From: Alcaligenes sp. SDU_A2
GTDB taxonomy: Bacteria > Pseudomonadota > Gammaproteobacteria > Burkholderiales > Burkholderiaceae_B
Length of the DNA stretch: 64,000 nt
Assembly (NCBI RefSeq): GCF_038237375.1
Contig: NZ_CP151273.1
Span: 186,001-250,000, forward strand
Direction: 5' to 3'
Shown here: in pieces, positions 1-8,953 of the stretch
How positions within the stretch are numbered: the stretch's first letter is position 1
How the letters are laid out: the number at the start of each line of letters is the position of its first letter
The notes under the pieces: generated by a model
The model's database searches: none
What the model was told of the DNA's origin: nothing
The model's input: only the letters and a program-made list of their open reading frames with translations
Position numbers and translations under genes: made by a program

Positions 1-955
1 GATAGACCTGGGCTGCCTTGGCGGCATTGTTGGAACCCTGGCCGGTAATCGGATCGTTGACCACTACGGCGTCGCCCAGGCCCAACACCATGCGCCCCGA
101 AGGCAGCGTCAGCACAGGCTTGCGCACAGTGGGGGGGAAAGCACCGGACAGATAGCCCTGCTCGTCGGTCAGCTCCACATTGCGGGCGCGGTCCGCTTCC
201 CACGGCAGGAAATCACGCAAGAAGGACAAGCTCTGTTCCAGGTGCGCCTCGGGCGTCTTGGCATCGCGAAAACGATCCAACGGGCCACCGGGCACGCCCT
301 CGAACACCATGATGTCGCAAGGACCAGACAAGGTCAGGGACGGGAATACAAAGTATTCGCCCACGCCGGGGATGAAATTAAAGGACACGCGCGAGTATTC
401 GGGCGTAGGCTCCAGGCCATGCACATAGGTCAGGGCCAGGGCGCGCTGGGGCTTGTCGTAGGGGGAACGATCCGCATCGCGCTCGAACAGCTTGACCACT
501 TCGCCTTTGCCGGCGGCCAGCATGGTCAGGTCGTACTCCTGGGTGATGCGTTCCAGCTCGGCCACGCCCACATCTTCCATGATCAGCTTGCCGCCACGCT
601 GCTCGAACAACTCCAGCCAATGCGGCATCTTGACGCGCTGGTCGGTCGCCTGCGCCTCGCGGTCCAGACGGCCGCTCCAGTCCACCGCCTTGGTGTCGGG
701 CTGATCGGGATTGGGCAGGGCAAAGCCGATACCCTGCACAGGCGGGCACTCTTCGTCCCAGAAGTTCAGACCCAGGCGACGCTCCACATCCAGGGCTTCC
801 GCAAACATGCATTGGCTGGACATCACGCGGCCACGACGCACATCGTCCGGGCTGCGGTTGGTGAACACGGCCACATCATAGCCTTTGGCCAGCAGGCCGA
901 ACGCCACGGGCATGCCGGCCTGACCGGCACCTACGATAGCAACTTTACGCATCAT
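1..955 (-). CDS. Styrene/indole monooxygenase-type FAD oxygenase (StyA-like), C-terminus cut by window edge
   Basis: The start is the ATG at 955 (a second ATG lies at 952), with AAGGA 5 bases upstream; about 318 codons are visible and the C-terminus lies beyond the left edge. The protein opens with a FAD Rossmann loop (IVGAGQAGM), continues with a StyA-like VFTNRSPDD stretch, and has a second dinucleotide-binding region (GLGDAVVVNDPITGQG) near the end. Its layout closely follows StyA of styrene monooxygenases, including an FEKPQRAL-like segment (here YDKPQRAL). Known members epoxidise styrene or indole using FADH2 from a separate reductase (StyB). No StyB is visible here, so it may lie to the left or be supplied from elsewhere. 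It follows an SDR gene and a porin-like gene on the same strand. The substrate is inferred to be an indole- or styrene-like ring. Confidence 0.85.
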   Translation of the reverse strand, partial: MMRKVAIVGAGQAGMPVAFGLLAKGYDVAVFTNRSPDDVRRGRVMSSQCMFAEALDVERRLGLNFWDEECPPVQGIGFALPNPDQPDTKAVDWSGRLDREAQATDQRVKMPHWLELFEQRGGKLIMEDVGVAELERITQEYDLTMLAAGKGEVVKLFERDADRSPYDKPQRALALTYVHGLEPTPEYSRVSFNFIPGVGEYFVFPSLTLSGPCDIMVFEGVPGGPLDRFRDAKTPEAHLEQSLSFLRDFLPWEADRARNVELTDEQGYLSGAFPPTVRKPVLTLPSGRMVLGLGDAVVVNDPITGQGSNNAAKAAQVY

Positions 956-1016
956 GATTTTCCTTCTAGAAAGTTGGGTAGACGCCCCGCGCCTGCGCCC
1001 TGTATTTCACCGCCAT

Positions 1017-1072
1017 CGAACGTGGGGGGCATTTTTTTGCCGCCGGACCACGCACAGGCGCAGCGTGGGGGC
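1017..1072. repeat. Partial copy of an intergenic GC-rich repeat
   Basis: Between the SDR and the StyA-like gene the sequence carries an AACGTGGGGGGC...TTTTTTTGCCGCCGGA block followed by a CAGCGTGGGGGC block. The same two elements occur, in longer form, at 5618-5731. It is probably a dispersed intercistronic repeat that forms G-rich hairpins. The boundaries are approximate. Confidence 0.45.
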
Positions 1073-1077
1073 ATTTC

Positions 1078-1860
1078 CTATTCAGCCAGCTTGGGAATCG
1101 CCGGCACGCATTGTTCTGGCCCCATCGCCGAATAGCCGCCGTCCACCGCATAATCGGCACCCGTCACAAAGCTGGCGGCATCGGACAGCAGAAAAGCCAC
1201 GACCTCGCCCACTTCCTGCGGGTCACCCACGCGACCGAGCAAGTGAAAGGCGGCGGCCACGCGGTCGGTCTTGGCACGATCGCCACCCGTCAGCTCATCC
1301 ATGACGCGCGACCAGATCCAGCCGGGCGAGACGGAGTTGACACGAATGCCATCGGGCGCAAAGTCCATGGCCATGCTGCGCGTCAACTGCAAAAGCGCCG
1401 CCTTGGACACGGGATACAGCCAACGCCCCGTCTGGGCAATAGACGAAGAAATAGACGTGAAATTGACGATGGCGCTGCCGCGCGGCAACAAGGGGCGCAC
1501 TGCCTTGGCGGCCTGCACGGCGCTGACAAGATTGATATCCAGGGCCTTGAGCCAATCGGCGCGGCTGGATGCCGCACCTTCATCCAGATACGAACAGGCC
1601 AGGTTTACCAGACCATCGACACGGCCAAAATAGGTTTTCACCTGCTGCACAGCGGCATCCAGGCGGGCATCATCGGTAATGTCCACTTCCCAGAATTTGG
1701 CCCGCGCCGCATCCGTACCCACCGCAGCCTGACCGCCTGCCACATCAATATCGAACACCGCCACGCGCGCGCCGTACCCCAGCAACACCTCGACCACGCC
1801 GGCACCGATACGAGTTGCCCCACCGGTCACCACAATTACTTTGTCCTTGAGTCCTTTCAT
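1078..1860 (-). CDS. Short-chain dehydrogenase/reductase
   Basis: A 260-residue classical SDR. It has an N-terminal NAD(P)-binding VTGGATRIGAG loop, the catalytic Ser around 'NFTSISSS', the Tyr-x-x-x-Lys pair in YPVSKAAL, and a C-terminal DGGY motif. It starts 22 bases after the porin-like gene and is read towards the StyA-like oxygenase, so the three probably share a transcript. In this context it would oxidise or reduce an alcohol/ketone intermediate of an aromatic pathway; the actual substrate cannot be read from the sequence. Confidence 0.88.
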   Translation of the reverse strand: MKGLKDKVIVVTGGATRIGAGVVEVLLGYGARVAVFDIDVAGGQAAVGTDAARAKFWEVDITDDARLDAAVQQVKTYFGRVDGLVNLACSYLDEGAASSRADWLKALDINLVSAVQAAKAVRPLLPRGSAIVNFTSISSSIAQTGRWLYPVSKAALLQLTRSMAMDFAPDGIRVNSVSPGWIWSRVMDELTGGDRAKTDRVAAAFHLLGRVGDPQEVGEVVAFLLSDAASFVTGADYAVDGGYSAMGPEQCVPAIPKLAE

Positions 1861-1882
1861 GTCACTCTCCTGCCGCAGGCCG

Positions 1883-2779
1883 TCAGAACGGCACCGCCAC
1901 TTTCACAAAAAACTGTTTACCTTCGGGACGGCCGCGTACACCCAGGTCCTGCTGATACTTGGCCGTAATCAGCAAACCCTTGTCATTGGCATAACGCAGG
2001 CTGGGGCCAATGGCAAAAGCACGGGCGCGGCTATCGCCAGCCATAGGGCCACGATCGCTTTGCACTTGTTGGTAGGCATAACCGCCCACGCCCAGCACAA
2101 AACCATTACCCAGCCCCCAACCGACCGCATAGTCGGCATGGATGGCATGGCCGGTACGGGTATCCGTGTCGCGATTGCGCATATTGAAGTCAACCATCAC
2201 CTTCAAATCCACGTTCAGGCCACTGGGCTGGATATAGCTCAGCGCAGCAGCAGGCTGAATGGCCCAATAATTGCGGCCTAGATTGGCGCTGTCCTTCACA
2301 TCGTATCGACCCGTCGGAGCCACAAAATCCACACCCAGGATGTAGTGCAGTTTCTCGCTGGGGTGAAAGCCCAGGGCCGGGCCAAACACCACATCGCCCA
2401 GGCCACTGCGGCGCTGCGACTGACCGGCGGCCTGCGCCTTGACGGTCAGCAGCGGAGCCAAGGCATGAAACGCCAATTGCCCACCCAGCACCTGCTGCCC
2501 CGTTACCCACACCAGACGCGGCGCAATCACGCCCACATCCACCTTGAAATCCGGTATCGGCAACTTGTCGCCATGGCGATCGCGCACCGAGTCATAACGC
2601 ATGGCCCCGCCATAGATCAGGGCATGTACCCCTGGCGGCGGCAACGCACCGCTCATGTAGTTCTCCAGGCCATCCGGGTAGATCGGCAGACCATTGCCCT
2701 CAATCGCCCAGGCCGAACCCGCACCCAATGTGCCGGCTGCCAGGGCCGCCGCCACCACTGTTTTTTTTATGTCCCCCAT
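1883..2779 (-). CDS. Outer-membrane porin-like protein (SphA / Phenol_MetA_deg type)
   Basis: 298 residues from the ATG at 2779, chosen because GGAG lies 7 bases upstream; in-frame starts further upstream would precede an obvious signal peptide. That signal peptide has two Lys, then an Ala/Gly-rich core ending in SAWA. The mature part has many alternating aromatic/polar strands and ends in Phe (VAVPF), typical of an outer-membrane beta-barrel. An early YPDGLENYMSG segment matches the SphA/MetA family found in phenol, cymene and steroid catabolic clusters. It probably admits hydrophobic aromatic substrates. It heads an operon with the SDR and the StyA-like gene. Confidence 0.75.
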   Translation of the reverse strand: MGDIKKTVVAAALAAGTLGAGSAWAIEGNGLPIYPDGLENYMSGALPPPGVHALIYGGAMRYDSVRDRHGDKLPIPDFKVDVGVIAPRLVWVTGQQVLGGQLAFHALAPLLTVKAQAAGQSQRRSGLGDVVFGPALGFHPSEKLHYILGVDFVAPTGRYDVKDSANLGRNYWAIQPAAALSYIQPSGLNVDLKVMVDFNMRNRDTDTRTGHAIHADYAVGWGLGNGFVLGVGGYAYQQVQSDRGPMAGDSRARAFAIGPSLRYANDKGLLITAKYQQDLGVRGRPEGKQFFVKVAVPF

Positions 2780-3101
2780 GTCTTCGCTCCATTTATTTTT
2801 CGGTTTGACTACGAAGCTCATGGTAGGAGCGCGCCCCATACCGGTATATCCACTTTGCGCAGCGCCTGGCCAAAAAACGCAGCAAGCCGCAAAAGCAGGG
2901 AAAACCCCGATTTGGTTTAAACCTAAATAAACATGTGCTTGCACGCATCTGGACTGCCTGATGCTTAAACGCTCGTAGGCGACACTCTGCGGCTTTACGC
3001 CCTGGACTTAAGCGGTATTTCACGAAAAAACGACGACACCAGGCGGAAGATTCAAACCCACAAAGCCTGGCACAACAGGCCTCCTTGAACATGGACCCCT
3101 C
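2780..3101. other. Divergent intergenic region, no gene seen
   Basis: About 320 bases separate the minus-strand porin-like operon from the plus-strand membrane protein. No convincing coding frame, RNA or strong palindrome is visible; it presumably holds both promoters. Confidence 0.4.
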
Positions 3102-4472
3102 ATGACAAGCGCCGCCTCCCCTTCCACCCTGACCGGCCCACCGCGACGCATCGGTGTGGCCATCCCAGTGATCTTGTCCGTATGGATACTGGTCAGCATC
3201 TGGCTGCTGAACTGGCTCACCCCCATGACCTCGGATGACTTCAGCTACGCCAGCAAAGGCGTATCCTGGGAGGCCATCTGGCGGCATTACAGCAGTTGGA
3301 GCGGTCGCCTGGTCTCGGACACGCTCGCGAGCTGGTTGCTGAACCTGCAAGCGCCCTGGATAGCCAGCACACTCAATACACTGGCCTTGCTCGGCCTGGT
3401 CACCATCCTGGCCGCACTGGGTGCGCGCCTGGCCGGACAGGCATTCAAGCCATCTGTCGCACTGCTGATTTTTCTTCTGTATTGGCTGTGCAATCCCGAC
3501 TTGGGACAAACCACGTTCTGGACCGTGGGCGCGGCCAATTACCTGTGGCCCAACGTCTTTAATTTCGGCTTTGCGCTGGCCTATTTGTGGCGTCTGGAAA
3601 CAAGCCGCGCGCCAGCCTGGAGCACAGCGGCTTTGATCGCGCTGGCCTTGCTGGCTGGCTGTTCCAATGAAAATACCGGTATCGTCACCGCAGGCCTGTT
3701 GGCCTGGGTCACCTATCGACACCGCCGACAACATGCCCTGGGCGTCTGGCCCCTGGTCTGGCTGGCGTGCATGGCTGCCGGCATTGCCATCCTGATCCTG
3801 GCCCCAGGCAACCAACTACGCGCCGAGGCCTTCGCCCATTGGTACGAACAACCCGCCCTATGGCGCTTATGGGACCACTTCAGCCGCCGCTTTCCCGATG
3901 CCATGCTGCGCTACGCCGGTATTTTCCTGGTCCTGCTTGCATGGCGTCTATATGCCGGTCCGCCCGCCCCACGCGCACGGCGCGCCATACTGGTGCTGAT
4001 GGCTGCCGCCTGCCTGGCCAACGCCATTCTGGCATTGGCACCCAACATTCCGAAACGCGCCCTGAACGGCGGCATGATGTACCTGTTATTGGCCGTATCG
4101 CTCTACAGCCACGATTTGTTCAGCCGCACACGGACAAACAAACACTGGCCCGGCTGCCTGACACGCACATTGAGCATCGCCATCCTACTCTGGCTACTAT
4201 CAAGCACACTGATGCTGCGTGCCTATCACGGCACCTGGCAGCAGGATCACGTCCGTCGATCCATCCTGGCCGATGGGATGCAACGCGGACTGAGCCGCAT
4301 CGAGATCCCCCAATACCACTTTCTGCGCACGTTACGTTCGCGCGATCGCTTCGACACTTTCTTCGACGCCCAGGCCTTATCTAACTACTACAACAATCCG
4401 GCCACCATCGTCGAATATCCGGTGCAAGGGCATTACGACCTGCGCACACAGCCCCAACGTCGCGCGCCTTAA
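3102..4472 (+). CDS. Polytopic membrane protein, DUF6056-like (possible GT-C glycosyltransferase)
   Basis: 456 residues with about ten hydrophobic helices. After the first helix a SDDFSYA motif and a W..YSSWSGRL stretch are followed by YLWPNVFN. These are features I associate with DUF6056-type membrane proteins thought to resemble GT-C glycosyltransferases, where an Asp-Asp pair sits in the first periplasmic loop. The gene stands alone on the plus strand between two minus-strand catabolic operons and ends at a strong terminator. A glycosyl-transfer role is inference; the exact function is unknown. The start has only a weak ribosome binding site. Confidence 0.6.
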   Translation: MTSAASPSTLTGPPRRIGVAIPVILSVWILVSIWLLNWLTPMTSDDFSYASKGVSWEAIWRHYSSWSGRLVSDTLASWLLNLQAPWIASTLNTLALLGLVTILAALGARLAGQAFKPSVALLIFLLYWLCNPDLGQTTFWTVGAANYLWPNVFNFGFALAYLWRLETSRAPAWSTAALIALALLAGCSNENTGIVTAGLLAWVTYRHRRQHALGVWPLVWLACMAAGIAILILAPGNQLRAEAFAHWYEQPALWRLWDHFSRRFPDAMLRYAGIFLVLLAWRLYAGPPAPRARRAILVLMAAACLANAILALAPNIPKRALNGGMMYLLLAVSLYSHDLFSRTRTNKHWPGCLTRTLSIAILLWLLSSTLMLRAYHGTWQQDHVRRSILADGMQRGLSRIEIPQYHFLRTLRSRDRFDTFFDAQALSNYYNNPATIVEYPVQGHYDLRTQPQRRAP

Positions 4473-4474
4473 AC

Positions 4475-4513
4475 GCACACACCCCGCGCCCTTACGGGAA
4501 ACGGGGTGTGTGC
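4475..4513. terminator. Bidirectional hairpin between converging genes
   Basis: Perfect 12-bp stem (4475-4486 with 4502-4513) and a 15-base loop. It lies between the stop of the plus-strand membrane protein and the stop of dctP on the minus strand. Confidence 0.7.
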
Positions 4514-4533
4514 ATGTCCGGATAAACGCTGTT

Positions 4534-5574
4534 TTATTGCTTGGCGGCGCTCAGCTCTTTGATCTGCTCACGAAAATAAGCCAGGGCGGCAGGGCCGTCG
4601 ACCTTCTTCTTTTCGGCGGCCTTCAACCAGTCCTGCTCCACAAAGGCCAGACGCTGCTTGAGCTGCTCTAAGGCTTCGCCTTCGATACGCACCGTCTTCA
4701 GGCCGGCAGCGGTCTGCTTTTCAATCGCTTTCTGTTCGGCCGCCTGCCACTTGGACCCGAAGTCCTTGGCAATCCACTCGCCCGACACTTTCTCGATGGC
4801 CGCGCGGTCCTGCTCGGACAGGCTCTTCCACTTGCGCTCATTCATGAACAGGTACTGGCTGGATTTACCAAAACCGCCGGGCACAGACACCGTGGTCTTG
4901 ATCAGCTTGTCCAGCTTCCAATTTTCGAGCTGGTCGTACTGAAAGTACATGCCATCGATCACACCGCGCGACAGCATTTCGTAGCTGTCCGAGGCCGGGG
5001 CATTGACCGTAACGATACCCAGGGCCTTGCCAATGGCATCGAACAGCGGACTGGGCGAACGCAGCTTCAAGCCCTTCAGATCGTCGATGGAATTCACCTC
5101 TTCGCGGCTGGTGAAGATCACCGTGGCCGGGCTGGTCCACATGCCCATGAGCTTGACACCTTTATGCTCGCCGGCATCCATCATGAACTTTTCGTAGGTG
5201 CGCCAGTAGGCCACCGAGTTCACGCCACCGTCATCCGTCGTAAAAGGCAGTTCGGCAAATTCGATCAAAGGAAAACGGTTGGCGGTATAGCTGTGCACCG
5301 ACATGCCCAGATCGGCCACACCGTTGCGTACCAGATCCAAATGCGCCTGGGGCTTGCCCAGGGCATTGATGAACTCCACCTTCACACGGCCTTCAGTGAC
5401 CTTTTCTACTTCTTTGGCCCAAGGCTCGAACATCTCGGTCACGATGTAGTGGCCCGGCGGCAACCACTGGGAAAAACGCAAGGTAGTGACCTCGGCCGCC
5501 ACCGACGGCAGCGTGGGCGCCAGAGCGGCAGCCGCCAAGCCCAGACTCAAACCCAGTTTCTTGAAAATACGCAT
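4534..5574 (-). CDS. dctP: TRAP transporter solute-binding protein (DctP family)
   Basis: 346 residues with a clear Sec signal peptide (MRIFKK, hydrophobic Leu/Ala core, cleavage near SVAAE). The mature protein is a DctP-family periplasmic receptor: RFSQWLPPGHY near the start, then KLRSPSP in the middle, where a conserved Arg normally contacts a carboxylate ligand. It is the last gene of dctQ-dctM-dctP and is separated from dctM by a GC-rich repeat that could raise its transcript stability relative to the permease genes. The ligand is inferred to be an aromatic or indolic carboxylate, from the surrounding catabolic operons. Confidence 0.92.
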   Translation of the reverse strand: MRIFKKLGLSLGLAAAALAPTLPSVAAEVTTLRFSQWLPPGHYIVTEMFEPWAKEVEKVTEGRVKVEFINALGKPQAHLDLVRNGVADLGMSVHSYTANRFPLIEFAELPFTTDDGGVNSVAYWRTYEKFMMDAGEHKGVKLMGMWTSPATVIFTSREEVNSIDDLKGLKLRSPSPLFDAIGKALGIVTVNAPASDSYEMLSRGVIDGMYFQYDQLENWKLDKLIKTTVSVPGGFGKSSQYLFMNERKWKSLSEQDRAAIEKVSGEWIAKDFGSKWQAAEQKAIEKQTAAGLKTVRIEGEALEQLKQRLAFVEQDWLKAAEKKKVDGPAALAYFREQIKELSAAKQ

Positions 5575-5617
5575 AATGACTCCTCGTTAGTTATGTCTTG
5601 CCACTTCGGGCATTCAA

Positions 5618-5731
5618 CAGGCGACTGCCTGGCAGCGTGGGGGCTGTTTTACCGCCGGGCCGCCCCAAGGTAAAATGCACCCCCTCGGGGGCACAGCAAG
5701 CAGGCGACAGCCTGTGCAGCGTGGGGGCTTT
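5618..5731. repeat. Intercistronic GC-rich repeat with two direct copies and a hairpin
   Basis: Two near-identical 28-29 base blocks (5618-5645 and 5701-5729, CAGGCGAC...CAGCGTGGGGGCT) flank an ACCGCCGGGCCGCCCC segment and a CCCCCTCGGGGG palindrome. A shorter relative lies at 1017-1072. It separates dctM from dctP. It resembles dispersed intergenic elements I remember from Bordetella/Achromobacter genomes. Confidence 0.6.
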
Positions 5732-5733
5732 AT

Positions 5734-7023
5734 TCACATGCTGTTGGGAATGACCAGAACAATCCAGGGCACAAAAATCAACAACAGCAAACGCACAATG
5801 TCGGTGATCACAAAAGGCGTCACGCCGCGGATGATGGTGCCCAGGGACACATCCGGCATCACATTCTTGATCATGAAAATGTTCAGGCCCAACGGCGGGG
5901 TAATCAGACTGATTTCGGCCGCCACCACCACGATGATGCCGAACCACACCAAGTCAAAACCCAAGGACGCCACGATGGGATAAAAGATGGGCACGGTCAG
6001 CATGACCATGGACATGGTTTCCAGAAAGCACCCCAGCACCAGATAGATGGCACAGATGATCAGGATCACCACAATGGGCGACACATCGATGCCTTCTATA
6101 AAACCCAGCAACTGATTAGGCAGACCCGCCACGGACAGGAAATTGGTGAACACCAGTGCGCCGATCACCAGCGCAAACATGATGGCTGTGGTCTGCGCCG
6201 CCTCGATCAGCACCGTCAGGTACAGACGCGGCTTCCAGCCGCGACGCTTGAGCGTCATCACGAACGTCGCAGCCGCGCCGATGCCAGCCGCTTCCGTAGG
6301 GGTGAACACCCCCCCATAAATACCGCCCATGATGACCACGAACAAAATCGTAATGGCCAGCACGCCCTTGGTGGCATGCAGACGCTCGCGCCAACTGGCG
6401 CGTTCGCCAGGACGGCCCAGGCCGGGATTGATCGCGGTGATCACCGTTACGGTCAACAAATACATCAGCATGGCCACCATGCCGGGCAAAAAACCCGCTG
6501 CAAACAGCTTGCCGATGTCGGTTTCAGTCAAAATGCCGTACACCACCATCATCACACTGGGCGGAATCAGAATGCCCAGCGTGCCACCAGCGGCGATACT
6601 GCCGGTCGCCAGCCTGTCGTCGTAGTTGTACTTGCGCATATTGGGCATGGCCACCCGGCCCATGGCGGCCGTGGTCGCCATGCTGGAGCCGCACAAGGCA
6701 CTGAACGCGCCACAGGCTACGATGGTCGCCATCGCCAGACCGCCGCGCAAATGCCCGATGAAGGCATTAGCGGCCTTGTACAAATCCTTGGACAGTCCTG
6801 ACGCATTGACCAGATTGCCCATCAGAATAAACAAAGGCAGCACGGTAAAGCTGTAGCTCATGGCCGTGTCAAAACTGGTCTGGGCCGCCATCGTCAAGGC
6901 CGCTTCCATGCCCGTAAAGTACGCAAAACCCACCGTGCCCACCAGCAGCATGCCCCAGGCAATGGGCAAGCCCATGAAAAGGCTGGCCAACAGGACGACC
7001 AGTCCGATAATAGAAATCAACAT
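5734..7023 (-). CDS. dctM: TRAP transporter large permease (DctM family)
   Basis: 429 residues, almost wholly hydrophobic, with about 12 predicted membrane segments. It has the family's glycine-rich segments, for example GSSMATTAAMGRVAMPNM, GGTLGILIPPS and GVFTPTEAAGIGA. It forms the Na+-driven transport channel together with DctQ. It starts 15 bases after the dctQ stop. Length and topology are normal for the family. Confidence 0.95.
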   Translation of the reverse strand: MLISIIGLVVLLASLFMGLPIAWGMLLVGTVGFAYFTGMEAALTMAAQTSFDTAMSYSFTVLPLFILMGNLVNASGLSKDLYKAANAFIGHLRGGLAMATIVACGAFSALCGSSMATTAAMGRVAMPNMRKYNYDDRLATGSIAAGGTLGILIPPSVMMVVYGILTETDIGKLFAAGFLPGMVAMLMYLLTVTVITAINPGLGRPGERASWRERLHATKGVLAITILFVVIMGGIYGGVFTPTEAAGIGAAATFVMTLKRRGWKPRLYLTVLIEAAQTTAIMFALVIGALVFTNFLSVAGLPNQLLGFIEGIDVSPIVVILIICAIYLVLGCFLETMSMVMLTVPIFYPIVASLGFDLVWFGIIVVVAAEISLITPPLGLNIFMIKNVMPDVSLGTIIRGVTPFVITDIVRLLLLIFVPWIVLVIPNSM

Positions 7024-7038
7024 GGAAATACTCCGTCT

Positions 7039-7542
7039 TTATCGGCGGTGCGAACTAAAGACCAGGATCAAGGCGGCCAGCATGGCGATCCCGGTCATGA
7101 TGGCGATGGCATAGGCAAACGGCGCGATAGGCACTTGCAAGGCATTGCTCATGTCCCCGTACTCGGCCAATTGATTGGCATGCCCCCACAGATACACAGT
7201 CAAGACCGCCAGCATAAGGGCGGAGACGGCATGGATCAGGCATTGCTGCACGCGGCGCGCGAACGGCCCGAGCCAGGCATCGATCAGACTGACCGCCAGG
7301 TGCTGGCGATGCCAGGTCACGCGCGGCAAGGCGGCAAAAATCAATACGCCCAGCAATAATTCGCTGGCTTCATAAGCGCCCGCAAGAGGGGAATGAAACA
7401 GATACCGACCCACCACATCCACCGTGGTGATGCCGGTCATGAGGATCAGGATAACCACACAGACGGCATCCAGAATTGCTTCTACAACTCCAGCCACTCC
7501 ACCTGAACGTACCAGTTCCATCCCTGGCAGATCGTCGTTCAT
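7039..7542 (-). CDS. dctQ: TRAP transporter small permease (DctQ family)
   Basis: 167 residues from the ATG at 7542, chosen for GGAG 5 bases upstream. Four hydrophobic helices are visible, with the DctQ-type VDVVGRYLFHSPLAGAYE stretch after helix 1 and an R.H..V.L..AW segment. It is the first gene of the TRAP operon; about 240 bases of A+T-rich sequence upstream hold the presumed promoter and an inverted repeat at 7617-7635. Confidence 0.9.
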   Translation of the reverse strand: MNDDLPGMELVRSGGVAGVVEAILDAVCVVILILMTGITTVDVVGRYLFHSPLAGAYEASELLLGVLIFAALPRVTWHRQHLAVSLIDAWLGPFARRVQQCLIHAVSALMLAVLTVYLWGHANQLAEYGDMSNALQVPIAPFAYAIAIMTGIAMLAALILVFSSHRR

Positions 7543-7616
7543 TACAGCTCCACTTATCTTGGCCCAGGTCTGGGCTGGTTGCTTCAACGAGCACACGGCA
7601 GATGCACGCCGCTCTT

Positions 7617-7635
7617 ATATTTCTGTTCTAAATAT
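7617..7635. promoter_or_regulatory. Inverted repeat upstream of the TRAP operon
   Basis: ATATTT-N7-AAATAT lies in the A+T-rich leader about 75 bases before dctQ. It is related in composition to the ATATTC/GAATAT repeats seen before other units of the island, so it may be a MarR-type operator. Confidence 0.35.
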
Positions 7636-7741
7636 TTTATAGATCAACAAATCCACGTACATAGAAAAAAACCCTTATTTCCATCCGAAGTCATAGATTC
7701 ACATGCACCTTTTCATACACAGGAGTGAAGGGCATAAAAAA

Positions 7742-7761
7742 CCCCCTGGAAAACCAGGGGG
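7742..7761 (-). terminator. Rho-independent terminator of the dioxygenase/CoA operon
   Basis: An 8-bp stem CCCCCTGG/CCAGGGGG with a 4-base loop, followed on the minus strand by six T. It lies just after the last SDR gene of the operon. Confidence 0.85.
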
Positions 7762-7787
7762 ATTCGGTAGCAAGTGCGTGCCTACGA

Positions 7788-8519
7788 TCAGATCGTCAAG
7801 GTTCCCACACTGGCACCGCCGCAGACATACAGCGTCTGGCCGGTGATGAAGCTGTTTTCCGGGTCCGCGAAGAACAGGGTGGCGCGGCTGATGTCATCCG
7901 CACGGCCCAGGCGTTTCACAGGGATCGCGGCAGCCAGCTTGGCTTCGCGTTCGCTACCGGCCTGAACCACGTCGTAAAACATATTGGTGGTAATGGGACC
8001 GGGAGCAATCACGTTAACGGTAATGCCTTGGTCGGCCAACTCCAGCGCCCAGGTGCGGGCCATGCCCAGCATGCCAGCCTTGGTAGCGGCGTAGGCAGTA
8101 CGGGTTTGCAAACCCAACGCGCCGCGCGAGGACATCAGCACGATGCGGCCAAAGTGGCGTTCGCGCATGCCGGGCACCACGGCCTGGGTAATCTGCAAAG
8201 CAGCGCCCAGATGAATCTGGGTCAGGCCCTGCAAGTCCTCTAACTTAACGTCGTCCAGCAAGGCCGGCCAGATCACGCCTGCGTTGTGAATGAAGTGAGT
8301 CACCTCAAAGCGTTCGGCAATGTCTTTAGCCGCTTTCTCGGTTGCCTTGGCATCCAGCAAATCCACCTGCACGCAGTGCAGGCGCTCGTGCGTCCAAGGC
8401 AACACATTGCGCGCCATGCTGATCACCGTATAACCCTGATCCAGCATCTTGCGGCAAATGTCCTCACCAATGCCGGTACTACCACCCGTCACAATGGCGG
8501 TGTATTGAGCTTGTGTCAT
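7788..8519 (-). CDS. Short-chain dehydrogenase/reductase, last gene of the dioxygenase operon
   Basis: 243 residues from the ATG at 8519 (GGAG 8 bases upstream; a TTG 18 bases earlier is also possible). The NAD(P) loop is VTGGSTGIGE; an HNAGV segment (usual NAG motif), a Ser in 'LMSSRGA' and Tyr-x-x-x-Lys in YAATKAGM complete the catalytic set. The C-terminus (FITGQTLYVCGG) is typical of the FabG branch. It follows the thiolase/DUF35 pair and precedes the operon terminator. It presumably handles a hydroxy/keto intermediate; the substrate is unknown. Confidence 0.88.
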   Translation of the reverse strand: MTQAQYTAIVTGGSTGIGEDICRKMLDQGYTVISMARNVLPWTHERLHCVQVDLLDAKATEKAAKDIAERFEVTHFIHNAGVIWPALLDDVKLEDLQGLTQIHLGAALQITQAVVPGMRERHFGRIVLMSSRGALGLQTRTAYAATKAGMLGMARTWALELADQGITVNVIAPGPITTNMFYDVVQAGSEREAKLAAAIPVKRLGRADDISRATLFFADPENSFITGQTLYVCGGASVGTLTI

Positions 8520-8539
8520 GTCTTGTTCTCCAGGCAAAT

Positions 8540-8953
8540 TCAGGGCGCGGGACGGGCCACGAGCACGGCCACCCCGCCGTCATCCAGTTCCAGGCTCAAT
8601 CGCACCGCCTCGTCCGCCTGTCCGCCTTCGGGCAGGTGAACAATGGCAAAAGGGCCGCAATCGAGCTGCACCGTGCCGATGCGCCAGGGCAAGCGAGCGC
8701 GGAAGTACGCCTCGTTACTATGATGCAAGGTGGTGGTGGCGCGCAGCACGCCGGTATCGGCGACAGGCCGCCAGTTCAGAGTGGTATGCAGGCAATGACC
8801 GCAGACATCGCGCACCGGGTACTGGACCGTGCCGCAGGACGGACACACCTGCAGGGCGAATTCACCACGCTGCGCCGCGTCGGTCAGGCCGGCGGCCGAG
8901 GCGCTGCGCGCGCCGGGCGGCAGCACACCATTCAAAGCTTCGGAAATTGTCAT
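8540..8953 (-). CDS. Zn-ribbon/OB-fold DUF35 protein, partner of the thiolase homologue
   Basis: 137 residues. A rubredoxin-like zinc ribbon (CPSCG...CGHC) around residues 38-57 is followed by an OB-fold. Proteins of this family bind acyl-CoA and form obligate complexes with thiolase-fold partners, either acetoacetyl-CoA-type thiolases or the steroid side-chain aldolases such as Ltp2-ChsH2. The start overlaps the thiolase-like gene's stop by 4 bases, so the two are translationally coupled, which fits a stoichiometric complex. Confidence 0.85.
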   Translation of the reverse strand: MTISEALNGVLPPGARSASAAGLTDAAQRGEFALQVCPSCGTVQYPVRDVCGHCLHTTLNWRPVADTGVLRATTTLHHSNEAYFRARLPWRIGTVQLDCGPFAIVHLPEGGQADEAVRLSLELDDGGVAVLVARPAP

